From Paraphysoderma sedebokerense (taxonomy: Eukaryota; Blastocladiomycota; Physodermatomycetes; Physodermatales; Physodermataceae): a stretch of 64,000 nucleotides of DNA. Both the position numbers and the translations under genes were made by a program. Location: contig JAHLJZ010000041.1 in NCBI GenBank assembly GCA_025602915.1, positions 62,001 through 126,000 on the forward strand, written 5' to 3'. The notes below the pieces were generated by a model that worked only from the letters and a program-made list of their open reading frames with translations, was not told the DNA's origin and made no database searches. This document shows, one piece after another, positions 49,159 through 60,795 of the stretch (positions are counted from its first letter, which is position 1; each line of letters opens with the position of its first letter).

Positions 49159-49616
49159 ATCAACACACCTTTTTCGCGACAAAGCAGCTCCGACTGGAAA
49201 ATTACCTCTAGACTTTTTCTTTTTAAAATATAATATAAGCTGCCTGTATGATATAACATTTTATCCATATTAAAATACACTGAGAACTCTCAGCATAATG
49301 TGTATATTTTAAGTAAGTAGCCAAGGTACTGCACATATTAATTGAATCAATGATCTGTTCCAGAGATGAACACGAAATATAACCGAAGTAGTCCATCTCA
49401 TGTGCCGACAATATTACTGCTTTCTTCATTTGCATTTTCCACGACAACTTTTCTCTACAATATGCTCGAATGTGCCAAAATAATAATACCGTGGCCCGAT
49501 CATTCCAGCCATTCGCGTCTTCGCATTGAGCATCTCGTGAATTTTACATTTTTTTTTCAGTTCAACCACATTCATGTGTAGGTATTAACAGAAAGGTTTC
49601 ACTCGATTGAGCGACG
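49159..49616. other. Spacer between receptor E and the lipase gene
   Basis: About 460 bases of AT-rich sequence contain the 3' UTR of E and the promoter of the lipase gene. Nothing else is recognisable. Confidence 0.5.
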
Positions 49617-51394
49617 ATGAATGTTTCGCAGTTACATTCTCATCTACCGCTTAAAGAAATTAATTCCACGACTGAACGAACAAAACTGATATACCAAATG
49701 ACTCTTCATTTGTTAAACCGGTTGTTCGAATTGTTAATTTCTCATAGGACGAGTCGTTCCTCAGGAAAAAAAGATAATATTAAGGAAGATAATTTGAAGG
49801 AATGGCGGTATTGTAATAGAAAGTATTTATTGCTATTACCGTTATGCTTGGTTGCGCATGTTTTGGCTTTTGTGTGGGGTAAGCTGCATTCCTCTTCGCG
49901 ATTCCTCTTTATTTTATTCCAAAACTGATAGTTTCGGTTCATTTGTAATGTAATATTGGTTGATGATTGATAATGAAGGTGAGTTAATTGAAACTTTTGA
50001 CTCATACAGCAATCAATCGTTATGTAGCTCACTCTTCGGTTTCAGGTTCAACGTCAAACAAACCGGTACATTTCATTACGGAGGAAGATGCAAAGATGAC
50101 GCTTAATAGAACATTCATTGATGAGCAGCAACATGAAATGTTCAAGATAATGGCACATTATGCTGGGGCTGTCTATTGTCGGTTTGTGTTGTTCTATTTG
50201 ATGGAATGCGTCTTGCATTTTGCTCATCTCGTTTCTGTCTGGCTGCGAGGAACATGGATCTCTAACGTTTAAAGTTTCCTGTCTACTTTGTAATTAGCCT
50301 ACAAACAAACTGGACTTGTGCAGGTGGTATCCATACCATATCCACTCCTAACACGGTCCTCCTTGAAACACACAACGATGACGACACATCGCTGTATTTT
50401 GCGTGGCATCCCGCACATGGATATATTCTTTCTGTTCGCGGAACCAGTACCCGAAAGGATAAATTAAGAACACTGAACTTCTTGCCCGTTGATTTCGATT
50501 TTGGAGAAAGTAGTAATGAGATGCTAACCCAGCAGACTGACAATTTTGCGACAAAACCTAAGGTTCATAGAGGATTCCACGGACTTTATCTTTCAAAAAG
50601 ACATATCATCCGTTCTTGGATACTGAAACATTTGTCACAATATGGTTCTTCCACTTTGGTCAAGTCTTCATTTGAATCATCTGACACTCCAACCGATATC
50701 GTAAAAGAGTATGCTGCGTCCGAATCTATTGCACTGTCGAATTTGGAATTACAGACTATCCAGTCTTCGCGTATAACCCGATCTCTTCGCGATCACACGA
50801 CAAAACTAAAGCTAACATTCGTAGGACACTCTGCTGGAGGAGCTGTCGTTACAATGATGTCACAGTACTTTTTGCATTCCATTAAAAAAGAATTAGGTAT
50901 TGATATGAATGAATGGGATGTCAGATTATTCACATTTGGAAGTCCTAGAAGCGGAGACGCAAGATTCGTTGAAGTATTAAAATCAAGTGGAATACAGATT
51001 TGGAGTGTACTGACAGGGAATGATATTGGTAAGTTCAGCTCTTTTAGTTGCGTACCTGCTTTGGTTGTCGATGATAGGGGTTATTGACGCCTGTTCTGCT
51101 CTCTTTTACCTGATATTAGTGCCGATGTTACCATTCCATTTTCTTTCGTTTAGACATTACCCTATTTACTATCTCTCACCTTCTACCCACTCCCCTCATA
51201 TTTTCAAATGTGACTCCCCATCCCCGTCATCTGGCGAAGACAACGAATGTTACAATTATCGTACGTCATTAGGGTTTAGTTTATTGCAAGGAATTGCTAA
51301 CCATTTGAGGTTTGGAGATATCGTGTTGGGTGATGGCGGAGCAGGAAGAGAAAGTATGTGGTGTGACTTTACAAAAAGTTGTGGAAAAGTGTAA
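49617..51394 (+). CDS. Class-3 (alpha/beta hydrolase) lipase with N-terminal membrane anchor
   Basis: Four exons (49617-49878, 50010 or 50046 to 50177, 50324-51028, 51120-51394) join in phase to about 469 residues. An N-terminal hydrophobic stretch (YLLLLPLCLVAHVLAFVWG) following a basic region looks like a signal anchor. The core has ILSVRGTSTRKD (the oxyanion-side strand of class-3 lipases), a long insert, the nucleophile elbow VGHSAGGAVV (GxSxG, active-site Ser), FTFGSPRSGD, and TGNDIVPMLPF, which carries the expected catalytic Asp in the family's NxxDxVPxLP motif. The catalytic His is probably in RHYPIYYLSP or near NHLRFGD. The family hydrolyses triacylglycerols or other acyl esters; this one probably acts at the ER or secretory membranes. 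Two acceptors 36 nt apart are both possible for exon 2, and the exon 2 donor (GTCGGT) is weak. Confidence 0.85.
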
Positions 51395-51719
51395 CAGCTG
51401 TAGTTGCTTTTTGAATGTTTCCGATTTTCTTGTTATTTCTGCCCTATCTGATATTTATTAATGCTTAATTTTAAGCCCACAGTTTTGGACTAATACCCCA
51501 CATATCAACGTAGATATTAGAAATTGAAAAAGTAGTATGTACAATAGAATGTAGCTCTCGGTTCTCTACAATGACTGGAATCAATCAAATCTGTAGACTA
51601 AACGCTCAAAGTACAAAGTAGATCCACGGTTTCTTTGAATATGCTTCTCTTTTCTCCAACCAGACTGATTGTTGGTACCCTATAATCCCAACTAATCTCT
51701 TGCACTATTTATTGGGAGT
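51395..51719. other. Convergent 3' spacer between lipase and DPM3
   Basis: The two genes end facing each other across about 325 bases. I see only AT-rich 3' UTR-like sequence. Confidence 0.5.
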
Positions 51720-52385
51720 TCAATCTACGAAAATCTTGTACCTCCTAAGATCATCTTTTGCCATTTGAATTTCCTAATCCACACCACCATTCCATACAAC
51801 GCCAAACAAGATTAGAAAAAAAAATCATCATGATTAACAATTATCGCAGTAACAAAACATTGTCCGATTACTCTCACCAAACCAGACACCAAATCAAAAC
51901 AAGCAACAAAACAAACCTCCATTAACTCTATATACGCTCCTTTACAATCTCTGAATGTAAACAAACTGTAACCAATGTTACCCAAGGAGTAAGCACCGAA
52001 GGTTACAAGAATCCAGAATGGTAACTGCATTTTTGGGGTTATAGTACGATAGTATTCAGTATTTAACCGATAAAGTGAACGATAAACAACACGCATTCGA
52101 ACAGATTTTTGGTTACAGGAGAGTGGAAAAAGGTTGTGATTATGTTAGCGGTGAGTACGATTAAATATTTTAGTTTAATTTTATGTATAAAGTTTCTGAC
52201 GGTAAATTGCAATTGAAATACAAATGATTTGAAACATGAAAGTGGAAAGTTACCACTGGTAATACGTCTTCCTTGAAGATATCAAAAGATGGAGGAAGCG
52301 GGATAACATCGTATAGTAACGATGAATAAAGTATAAAGAATATTGTGATAGAAGTAAAAAATTTAGAAGCTTTCGAGAACGGCAT
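51720..52385 (-). CDS. DPM3: Dolichol-phosphate mannosyltransferase subunit 3
   Basis: Three small exons (52385-52254, 52024-51917, 51773-51720) join in phase to 97 residues, close to the roughly 92 residues usual for DPM3. The first exon gives a membrane helix (FTSITIFFILYSSLLYDV). The second carries the family core LPFWILVTFGAYSLGNIGYS followed by FRDCKGAYIELME. The third, only 18 codons, encodes EIQMAKDDLRRYKIFVD, the conserved cytosolic helix that binds the catalytic subunit. DPM3 is the ER membrane protein that anchors and stabilises DPM1, which makes dolichol-phosphate-mannose for N-glycans, O-mannose and GPI anchors. That supply is relevant to the heavily N-glycosylation-site-rich receptors nearby, though the linkage is probably chance. 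The gene can be seen only after splicing. Confidence 0.92.
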
Positions 52386-52732
52386 CGGTTCGGTTGGGTA
52401 TCTTGGGTTTTTTCTGGATGGTAGAGCAGCTCGGACAAAGAAATTGCGAGCGTGAAGGGAGTATTCGCGATTTAGGTTTAGAATAGATGGCCAACTTTAT
52501 GGGGAGTCAAATGATATCGATGTTGGAATTTTTTTAATTATAAATAATCACATTTTCGTTCTCTTCTCTTATTGGGTTTACTCCTAGAGTCTACTATTTA
52601 ACGTAGTATTGAAAATAATGCAGAATATTTTTGAATTCCCGTTTGCCTGGCAATCCTTCAAGCCAACAACTAAACAGCAACCTAACAACGCAATATTAAT
52701 AATCAAGGATAATTAGATCTAGAATCTAGAAT
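52386..52732. other. Spacer between DPM3 start and trehalase stop
   Basis: Both flanking genes are on the minus strand. About 350 AT-rich bases hold the DPM3 promoter and the trehalase 3' end. A direct repeat of TCTAGAATCTA-like sequence lies near 52717-52737, around the trehalase stop. Confidence 0.45.
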
Positions 52733-55073
52733 CTAAAGTCTAAACTCTACTCGATTTTCTACATCTCGAGGACATTCTTTTGGAACAGTTAACTTGTGGC
52801 CATGATTCTCGAGAAAATCGAGAATGACACCGTTAGTCCAGCTTCAGGTTGGAAAAAGATATAATTTCGAGATTAATAACATGGAAGAATGGGTAAAGAA
52901 ACAATTTTAGGTTAATACATCATGTAGACCGAAAACGTTTAAAATAATAAATTATATTTACCCGAATCCTTCTTGAACAATGTATTCCCCGCCCCCGCCA
53001 TACTTTCCGACTTTCTTCGCATCATATTTTTCAAATAACCAGCCGTTTTTATTCCCATTCGGACCTTTTTCTTCTCCCTTTGTATCGCGCTCTCCAAAAT
53101 TCAATCCAGGATTTCCAGTTTCGATGATTTTGTTGCCGCCGGATAGGTACCACCCGCAGTAAGTTGTGGTGATGTATTTTTGCATCAGGGTGAGGGAGGT
53201 ATCGAGATTACGCTTCATGATGTGAGAAGGAATAGAGAGTGATCCAGTGGAAAGGGTGGCGAATTTAAACGGTGATATAGGAGGGGATGAGGGGTGGAGG
53301 AAAGTGGATAGAATGTGTTGCAAAGGAGGCCATCTATTAGGTATCATTGGAAGGGAGAAAGCGAACGATCAAAATCAGAGACCAAGATATCACAATAATA
53401 AAAGTAGAATAGAAAAATGCACATACACATTATCATGGTCCCATTGTTGGCCACTTTGCACCCCAGACGTAGGAACACCGCCTGGATGGACTGCCGATTC
53501 AATTTCGGACTGTAATCTAGTAAACACGGACTCGATATCAGATTCTGAAAGCAGTGTTGTAGCTGATGACCAAAGCGGGGTATATGAACTGCGAGTAGTG
53601 GGTGGATCACCAGCAATGGGGGTATATAGTTAGCTACATCTTGTAGAGTGTGTGTTATAGGTGACGAAGGAGAAACTTACCTGGGATAGACTCCCATCTC
53701 TTTTCGAACCTTTTTCTCTCTTAAATCATAATCAAACCACAGCTTTTCTTCTTCATCCCACAGCAACGAATGAATTGCCTTCCCTCTCTCTGTTGCCAAG
53801 CGTTGATAATATTGCGCCTTCAACGGATTCTTTACAGTCTCGTGTTGCAAAATTTCGGCAATTACTGTTTCGCATGCGTACATGAACGAATTCAAATCGA
53901 CCGGTACGACGTTGCTTGTGACAGTTGATTCAAGCTTGGGTGGGTTGGTGGGTGATTCAAAGTGTGTCAGATTAAACCATCTAGAACTGAAATCCCATCC
54001 CGATTCAGCACCTGATGCAAGGTGAGAATACAATTTGGCTTTATCACCTTCATCGCTAAAATGAGATGCAGTTTCGATATCTTCGATGTAAGACTCTGGA
54101 CGCGGTCGGGAAGTGATCACATTGTAAATGTTGAGATGGACGTAGTCTGTAGATGAGGGAGCCGTGATTTTTATCTGTCGATTCGTTTGCCACCAAGTGT
54201 GTTCTTTGATCAATGCATTCAAAGCCCTTGGGATGATGCTGATGTCTTGGGTGTACGTGAGGTAATCTTTAACCATAAGAGCCAATAATGGTGGCTGCGA
54301 TCGGTTGAGATAGTAAATTCTATCGGTACCATATGAGAAAGTAGGTTCAAAAAAATACAAGTTTGAGATTGATTTTCCGTACCTTTGACCATTGGGGTAA
54401 AATCCATGCTTCTCAATGACTTCGAAAAAGTTTTCCAGCATATCTTTAGCTGTTTCGTACATCTTTGAAGCAAACAACCCTTTCAGTATCCAGTAACTGT
54501 CCCAGTAATAGCCTTCCCGAAACCGTCCTGAAGTAAATTTGAGTTAGACTAGTCTTTATGTCAACTCTTGTAAGGTAGAAAGTAAGCTAACGAACCTCCA
54601 GGGACGATGAAGGGCTTTTTTACAACAATGCTCGATACTTCGCAAGTTTCGCATAACTGGCTTGTATCAAACTTTCGAGTTAAATCCTTCCATTTGAAGT
54701 GGACTGCGGATCCGAATAGTTTTAACTTGTCATCCTTTACATTCTCCAGGAATTGTGAAGGAGAAGGTACCCAGTCTCTCGGTGCAACTGGTTTCATTTC
54801 TGCGCCAGGGGGATGAAAGTAAGTGTTGATGAATTCTGTAATGTCATCCTTCGATGGGGGTGAGGGAAGAGAATCAAAGGCCGAGCGAATTTCAGCAATG
54901 GAGGCTTTCGTGGGCAGGTCGACGAACGTTTTGGAGTCTTTGAAGACGCGGGAGGTTTGAATTGCATGGAGGATTGGGCCGTCGCAGTAGATTGGATGTG
55001 TGCATTCTGGGGACACAAGAGGCAAAAGGGCGGAGGAGAGTAACAGAAGGGCAAACTTTACATGTAACATCAT
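52733..55073 (-). CDS. Secreted GH37 trehalase, animal-like
   Basis: Six exons (55073-54596, 54527-54383, 54319-53681, 53588-53427, 53333-52962, 52841-52733) join in phase to 634 residues. A signal peptide (MLHVKFALLLLSSALLPLV) is followed by IYCDGPILHAIQTSRVF, very like animal trehalases. The GH37 signature PGGRFREGYYWDSYW crosses the first junction. Other family blocks are LNRSQPPLLALM, RPESYIEDIE and ESGWDFSSRW, whose Asp is the catalytic acid. The second signature is QQWDHDNVWPPLQ, and the end has GGGGEYIVQEGFGWTNG, whose GEY Glu is the likely base. The enzyme hydrolyses trehalose to two glucoses outside the cell or in a vacuole/wall space. The 63-nt intron at 54382-54320 is stop-free and in phase; removing it restores the conserved NGQRIYYLNRSQPP. 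It shares a 420-bp divergent promoter with thioredoxin. Confidence 0.94.
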
Positions 55074-55493
55074 TTTTAATTTAACCGGAGGAAGGAGAAT
55101 AAAGACTTTAGGCGAGAGGACGAGGGAGACCTTTATAGTGGTCCGGAATGGTGGGGTTACCGGGCAATTTAGCGAGAATTAGCACACATGAGAGCAGGGG
55201 GAGATCAGGGATCAGGGCGGGACGACAATGCAGCATTTAAACTAGTTTGGGCCCACTTGCATGTTTCTGGAGGATAAGAATGGCCATGAATGGTGATGAA
55301 TGGGAGGAACGGAGATTGCTGTTTGAGGACACAATGCGGTCGTGTCGCGTACAGAGCTAGTCACGTGTCCTCCACTTGCAGACACGTGACAACTAATGCG
55401 AGGGAATGCCATACCATATCCATTGTCCGCAAACTACACCGCCATTAGTATCACCATACAAAGATACCTTTATAACACTCCTTAGATACCAGA
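55074..55493. promoter_or_regulatory. Bidirectional promoter of trehalase and mitochondrial thioredoxin
   Basis: This 420-bp region separates two divergent genes. On the minus strand a TATAAA box lies at 55132-55137, about 60 bases before the trehalase ATG. An AGGGG, the core of fungal stress-response elements, lies near 55194-55200. A perfect inverted repeat with two CACGTG boxes sits at 55360-55390 and is listed separately. The pairing of a trehalose enzyme with a redox protein suggests shared stress or nutrient control, which is inference. Confidence 0.6.
55360..55390. promoter_or_regulatory. Perfect inverted repeat carrying two CACGTG E-boxes
   Basis: GTCACGTGTC at 55360-55369 and its exact reverse complement GACACGTGAC at 55381-55390 are separated by 11 bases. 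Each arm contains the palindromic E-box CACGTG within TCACGTG or CACGTGA, the core bound by fungal bHLH factors such as Cbf1, Pho4 and Tye7. Its position, about 100 bases before the thioredoxin ATG and about 290 before the trehalase ATG, suits a paired-dimer binding site. Confidence 0.65.
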
Positions 55494-56289
55494 ATGTCCT
55501 GCTCCATTCTCCGTCCGTCCTTTGTCGCTCGTCTCGCTCTCAACTCCCCTCGCTCAGGTTGGCCCGAAACAACTCTCTTAACCTAAAACTCTTATTGCTA
55601 ATCATTAACCACCCAATTACTTTTGTAACACTGTTGGATGTCCATTGTTGATCTGTTGATTGGAAACTCTGCATCTTCTCTCTGTACTTATTATTCGAAT
55701 GGCTAGCTACCGCTGTCGCTTCCCGATCCTTTCATTTATCCGGATCGGTGTACTCAAAGAATGTCGTCGAAGCGACTGAAGAGAATTTCGAAAAGATCCT
55801 AAAGGAAACAAAAGTTCCAGTGATTGTTGATTTTTATGCAAAGTACGTTGTATTTTGATCACAAGTATGGGATTCTCCATTTTCAAATGTTCTGTGTTCT
55901 AACTTTGTGGTCACCATGTTTTCAAATTGTTATCGTAACAATTTACAATGACTCTATTGGGTTTCTTCCGCAATAATAAGTTGGTGCGGTCCGTGCAAGA
56001 TGCTTGCGCCTATAATCCAAAAAGTCATTGAAGCAGAAAACGGAAAAGTAAAGCTAGTAAAGATTGATGTGGACGAAGCCAACGAGGTCGCAGCTAAATA
56101 TCAGGTAAACATGATTAACGTCTCTTCCTTACCTACCGAATCGAAAACTCAAGACATTGTTTGAATTTTGGGTAGGTTGCTGCCCTTCCTACAGTTTCAG
56201 CGTTCAAGGAAGGAAAAGAAGTGGACAAATTTGTCGGTTTGAGGGACGAGAAATTTTTGAAAGGTTTTGTAGCCAAATTGACGCAGTAA
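55494..56289 (+). CDS. Mitochondrial thioredoxin
   Basis: Four exons (55494-55557, 55707-55842, 55981-56104, 56176-56289) join in phase to 145 residues. The first exon and start of the second give a presequence rich in Arg, Ser and Ala without acids (MSCSILRPSFVARLALNSPR), ending near RSFHLSGSVYS, as expected for mitochondrial import. The mature domain carries PVIVDFYANWCGPCKMLAP with the redox CGPC motif, whose WCGPC lies just after an exon junction. It also carries the IDVDEANEVAAKY loop and the cis-proline ALPTVSAF. The protein reduces disulfides in the matrix using thioredoxin reductase and NADPH. The ATG at 55494 was chosen because it alone gives an in-phase presequence. Confidence 0.93.
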
Positions 56290-56909
56290 ATGGATTAAGG
56301 CAGACAAACTGTTTGATCGCTCCAATTATTTTCACGCCGTATTAGTTATGTGATATATGGCGCTGCTTCAAGATCATTTCATGTCTGCCTGAGAGATCCA
56401 CCTATCTCAACGGAGCGACGACGTTCCCTCTTTACATAGCCAGTATTTCCATTCTGCCCCTTAGCTCGTGCCGTTTATAGAGTGAGATTTTCCATTTTCA
56501 CAATAATATTTGCACTTTGATTGAACTACATCAGTATATCAGTAATATTGGACAACCCGAACTAGAACGAACAAAGAATAGTTCGAAAATTTTTTGGGTT
56601 GATATCATTCGATTCGCTGTTTGGCATCCCCAGAACCAACATCATCATTTGGTGTTCCGTCGTCCTAGAGTAGATACTATACAGCTATAAACATCATTCC
56701 ACCCATTCAGCACTTTCTAAGAATAGTTGGGTTGTCTTTACTTTGGTAAAGACCGCAAAACTTATCCGCACAGCCGTCTGACAATCATCCTTTGTTTCCC
56801 GATCATCCTCAGTCTGGGCTCCGAACGTGAACCTCTTCCGATCCTTCCAACATCAGTGAATCTATTTATACGCTTAATTTTTCATACAAATACAGCACGA
56901 CGGAGTAGT
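56290..56909. other. Spacer between thioredoxin and the PPP4R1-like gene
   Basis: About 620 bases with no recognisable gene. The coding frame of the next gene is open upstream to 56727, but the ATG at 56910 gives the first sensible protein sequence. The region contains the thioredoxin 3' UTR and the next promoter. Confidence 0.5.
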
Positions 56910-59900
56910 ATGAGCGATTCATTTAACCTTGATGATTGGGAAAAAGCTCTTGAAATACCACCAGAAATACTTGGTGACGACGTGAAAGGGTTACATGAAT
57001 TGAAGATATCCAATCGATTGAACAAAGTTTGTATTATTTTAAACACTTTGCGGTTATATTAGTCATTAGAAGAGACTTCTTACAATTACATTATTGATGA
57101 TTTATGTATGGCTCTTCCTGGATGTAGACACGAGAAGAAATTGAACGATACTCCGTTGACGAAAGTTTAGATGATATTGCAAGAGCTATATTCCTGTTAA
57201 GGTATCAATAATCATTCTCTCTGCACTTAAATTGCATATAATTTCTGGTGCAATTAACTTGATCTGACATCCTATGCAACTTTTTATAATCCACCCAACC
57301 CACCGAAAACCGCGATTTTGTTAATTCATATTCCCGATGAAACGGGATGATACAAATATAATCAGAAACGGCGCAAACGTTCAAAAATTGAGCATCATTT
57401 CGAATCTTGGTAAACTTCATGCAGAATACCCAAAGCAAACATCAGATAAGATTGTACCAGAGCTATTGGTAACACGACAATTCGTTTCCTTATTAACTTT
57501 CATCCTAGTTCATTCATTTCTGATCCTATGTATTTGCTTCACAATCATTCATATCAATAATAGGATATCCTGCCTCTTCAGTCTACAGCCGAAGATGTGA
57601 AAGTGAATGCCGGCAAGGGTTTGATGGATTTAATCAAATCGAGAAAATATTGTGCAGAGAGTGCTTTAAATTGTATGATAGCGCAGATAAAGAAGTTGCT
57701 AGATAATGATTCTGAAGGTTTGTGGGTTTCTCTTTTTTCGAGCCGATAACGGCTTCTATGTTGTTGATGTGGAATACCAGGTGAAACTTCTAACTCGTGG
57801 TCGTACAAACTCCAATTTTCATCAACCGTTTGCACTTCGTCGAAACTTAGCAATCCGAGAAACCTTCTGCGATCTTTACATCACCCTTATTGAGAACGGG
57901 ATATCAGTGGATCTCATTCGCAAAGAAATTATCCCCGAAGCATTGATAGAAGGTGGACTAGCCCAACCTTCTAAGAACAGGTTGTGGTGTTGCCGAATTT
58001 TAGGCGCCTCGAGTAAACGATTAGACGAAGAGACCATACAGAAAATTTATTTAAGGAAAGCTCTAAGTTTGTGTCAAGATACAGATTACGAAGTTAGGGC
58101 TTGTATGTGCGAGCAGTTGAATCTTATTGCCAAGAGAATTGGGTAATGTTTTTAATCTCTATTTATTTTGGTGCTTTAGCTTTGAGCCCTTGTCTCATGA
58201 AAGTTCGTACATATATTTAATAGTCCGCAATTGATCAAGGAACATTTTGTATGCGAGTACCTCGAATTGACGGCCGATGAAGAAGATACAGTTCGACAGG
58301 CGGCACTGATTAATCTCGTCAATCTGTTAGATAGGCTGGATGCTGGTACGAAATCTTCCGCAACTTAACCAATTTTACAGATTGCATGTTATAATCTCAT
58401 TCAACGTTATGAATACAGAGACGAAGCGAAAGACCATAATTCCTTTGTGGACAAGACTGTGCACGGAAAAATCAACGTCTACGGTAGCGACAGTGGCAAA
58501 AACTTTCGGACAGTTTCTTGTGAATTGTAACGGTATTGTGACAGTTGTTCTTCAATCCCTCAGCGTAGAACAGTAATAATGACATTATTCATATGATGTT
58601 AACTTAACTCCAATTAGATGTGATGGAAGACGAGGACATCGAGTTTTTCATAGAATTTTATCAGTGGATGTCAGTTTCAGAGGAAGAGCAACTTAGAGAA
58701 TTCTGCGCTTACAATTTTCCGGTACGTTCTTGCTTATCCTTCTGTTTCGTTTTCCTTCCTTGACCCGTTGTTTAGGCTGTCTTGCAAGCTTTCACTCCAT
58801 CCTCCTTCGAAACCACTACCCTTTCCACGATATTTCAAGATCTGAGTAAAGATTCCGCTCCTATAGTTCGTCAAAAGATTGCTAGCGGGTTCCATGAAGT
58901 CGCGAGGATGTTGGCTTCCAATTCGTATAAGTTACTCAAACCAGTATTTTGGCAGTTCTTCCAAGATGATAATCTCGAGGTGTTCAGTGTACTGTCGGAT
59001 CACTTGAACGATACATTGGTAAACTTTATGAATGATGATAGCGCAAAAAAGGTAATTTAAATAGTGTTGTGTTTGCGAGTTATTGAATCCTAAATATCAA
59101 CGTATTTGCGTAAAACTATATTTAGACAACGGAATTAGATGATATATTATTCCTGATACTGCGAAAAGAAAGGATATTAGCATCGAATTCATCGTGGAGA
59201 GCTCATCATAAACTGTTGCTGCAGTTTTCGAATTTTTCAGAGTATTTTGATTCCGACAGTATATATAATCAGTTAATTCCGTTATTGACTAAATTGCTGA
59301 TGGATGTACGTGTTATGACTTTCTTCTAGAGGTTTATTCTCCGATGAAACAATTGCCTAACGATGTTTTCTCAAATCTTGATTCCGTAGAATGTTGTGGT
59401 TCCGATAAGAGAAACAGCGACAAAAATATTACTTTTGTTCCTGAAAAAGTTGAAAAAACTAGAACAACGAGATCGTGTTTGTAAATCTTTGGCACAAGGT
59501 GGGTTTAACAGAGTGGATACTACTCGTACTGTTGAGTTTGGGATGTTGCCTAACATCTTCTTTATTTAGACATTTGTCACGCTTCCAGTTATAAAACCCG
59601 AATGATTTTTCTCAACATATGTAAAAACGTTATTGAACTATTTTCCAACAAATTTTTTAAGCAGTACTTTTTTCACGAGTTTTTACTTCTTGGTCAAGAT
59701 CCTGTTGTGAATGTCCGAATCCGTTTAAGTTCCATGCTGGTAGACGTTCGGAGAACAATCAAATTACCAGCTGACGATGACTTAGTCCGTCGCTTTGAAG
59801 CTATGATAAAGCGGCTACATACCGACAAGAATCGTGACATCAAAGAAAACTTGCGACAGTATGAATCTCAAATGCAGAAATTGTTAAAAGAACCAAGCGG

Positions 59901-60795
59901 AGATTTTCTAATTGATACCCTAGCCAATATTGATAAAGAAAAAGAGATGGAAGAAACACGGAATATTGAGCCAGAGATCGACGATTCAGTATCTCTGACG
60001 GCTAGATCTGTTGATTTCAGTAAACGGGTCGGCATGGAGAAGGATCTGAGAGGTAAACGAGCGGTGAATGTGACTAGTTCGAAGAAACTAGGAGCAGTAA
60101 AAAGGACAACAGAAAGAGAAAAGACATCGATTTCATCCGGATCAGGAGCAAATAGTGTACAGATATCATCTACTGGTAAAACTGGTTCGGGGCCATTGTA
60201 CTCTTCCAATTCAACCAATTCTTCTTCTACACCGCTAAAGCCAGTCACGACGGGCAACCCTCTTTACCCCCTGTCGTCATCACCGTTTTCGGGTGGAGCC
60301 ATACAAAAGCGAAGGTCATCAGCGTCCGCTTCTTTCAGTACTATACGAACATCACGACAGTCTTCGGTGCCATCCTCAACGATGCGCGGATCAAAAGTTG
60401 ATCCAGATTCACAGGTAGTGTCTCTAAATTTTATACATCATAAGCAATAAAATTTACTGAGCCCCTTTTTCGTACGTTATTTGTGATAAATCTAGCTCCC
60501 TACCAACCCTGAGATCGTCTACATCACAACAACATCATCCTCCCCACACTACACCGCCACCATTACCTCCCAAAATTCGACATCACAAGTACCTTCATCC
60601 TCCCAAAAAGGATTCAGATCCGACTCTCAATCCTCGATTAACTCTAGTCACTCTCCTTCGTATTCATCGACCAAACCCACCGCTACACCTAGAAGAGCAT
60701 CCACTGGAGTTGGGGTTGGAGGTCATACGTTTATGAATGCCTCTTCTAAATTGGCTCCAATCGGAGGAGCAACGAAGAGTGGTAGTTCAAAGTAA
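56910..60795 (+). CDS. HEAT-repeat regulatory subunit of protein phosphatase 4 (PPP4R1-like)
   Basis: A many-exon gene starts at ATG 56910 (MSDSFNLDDWEKALEIPPE). Early exons are 56910-57026, 57128-57201, 57366-57468 and 57564-57716; later ones run to the stop at 60795. Joined sequence gives HEAT repeats typical of PP2A A/PP4R1 proteins: LDDIARAIFLLRNGANVQKL, KVNAGKGLMDLIKSRKY, LCQDTDYEVRACMCEQLNLI, DEEDTVRQAALINLVNLL, YNFPAVLQAF and IASGFHEVARMLASN. The CQDTDYEVR-CMCEQL block is highly characteristic of PPP4R1 and its plant relatives. The C-terminal 250 or so residues are Ser/Thr-rich and disordered. The protein scaffolds the PP4 catalytic subunit in the cytoplasm or nucleus. The splice pattern between 57717 and about 57850 is uncertain: either one long intron or an extra exon. 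Confidence 0.82.

Noticed and set aside
56727-56909. Upstream extension of the PPP4R1-like frame
   Set aside because: The extension is not family-like, and the ATG at 56910 gives a conventional acidic N terminus; it is probably 5' UTR.
56910-60795. Condensin subunit (CAP-G/Ycg1)
   Set aside because: HEAT repeats suggested it at first, but LCQDTDYEVRACMCEQL and YNFPAVLQAF match PP4R1-type proteins.
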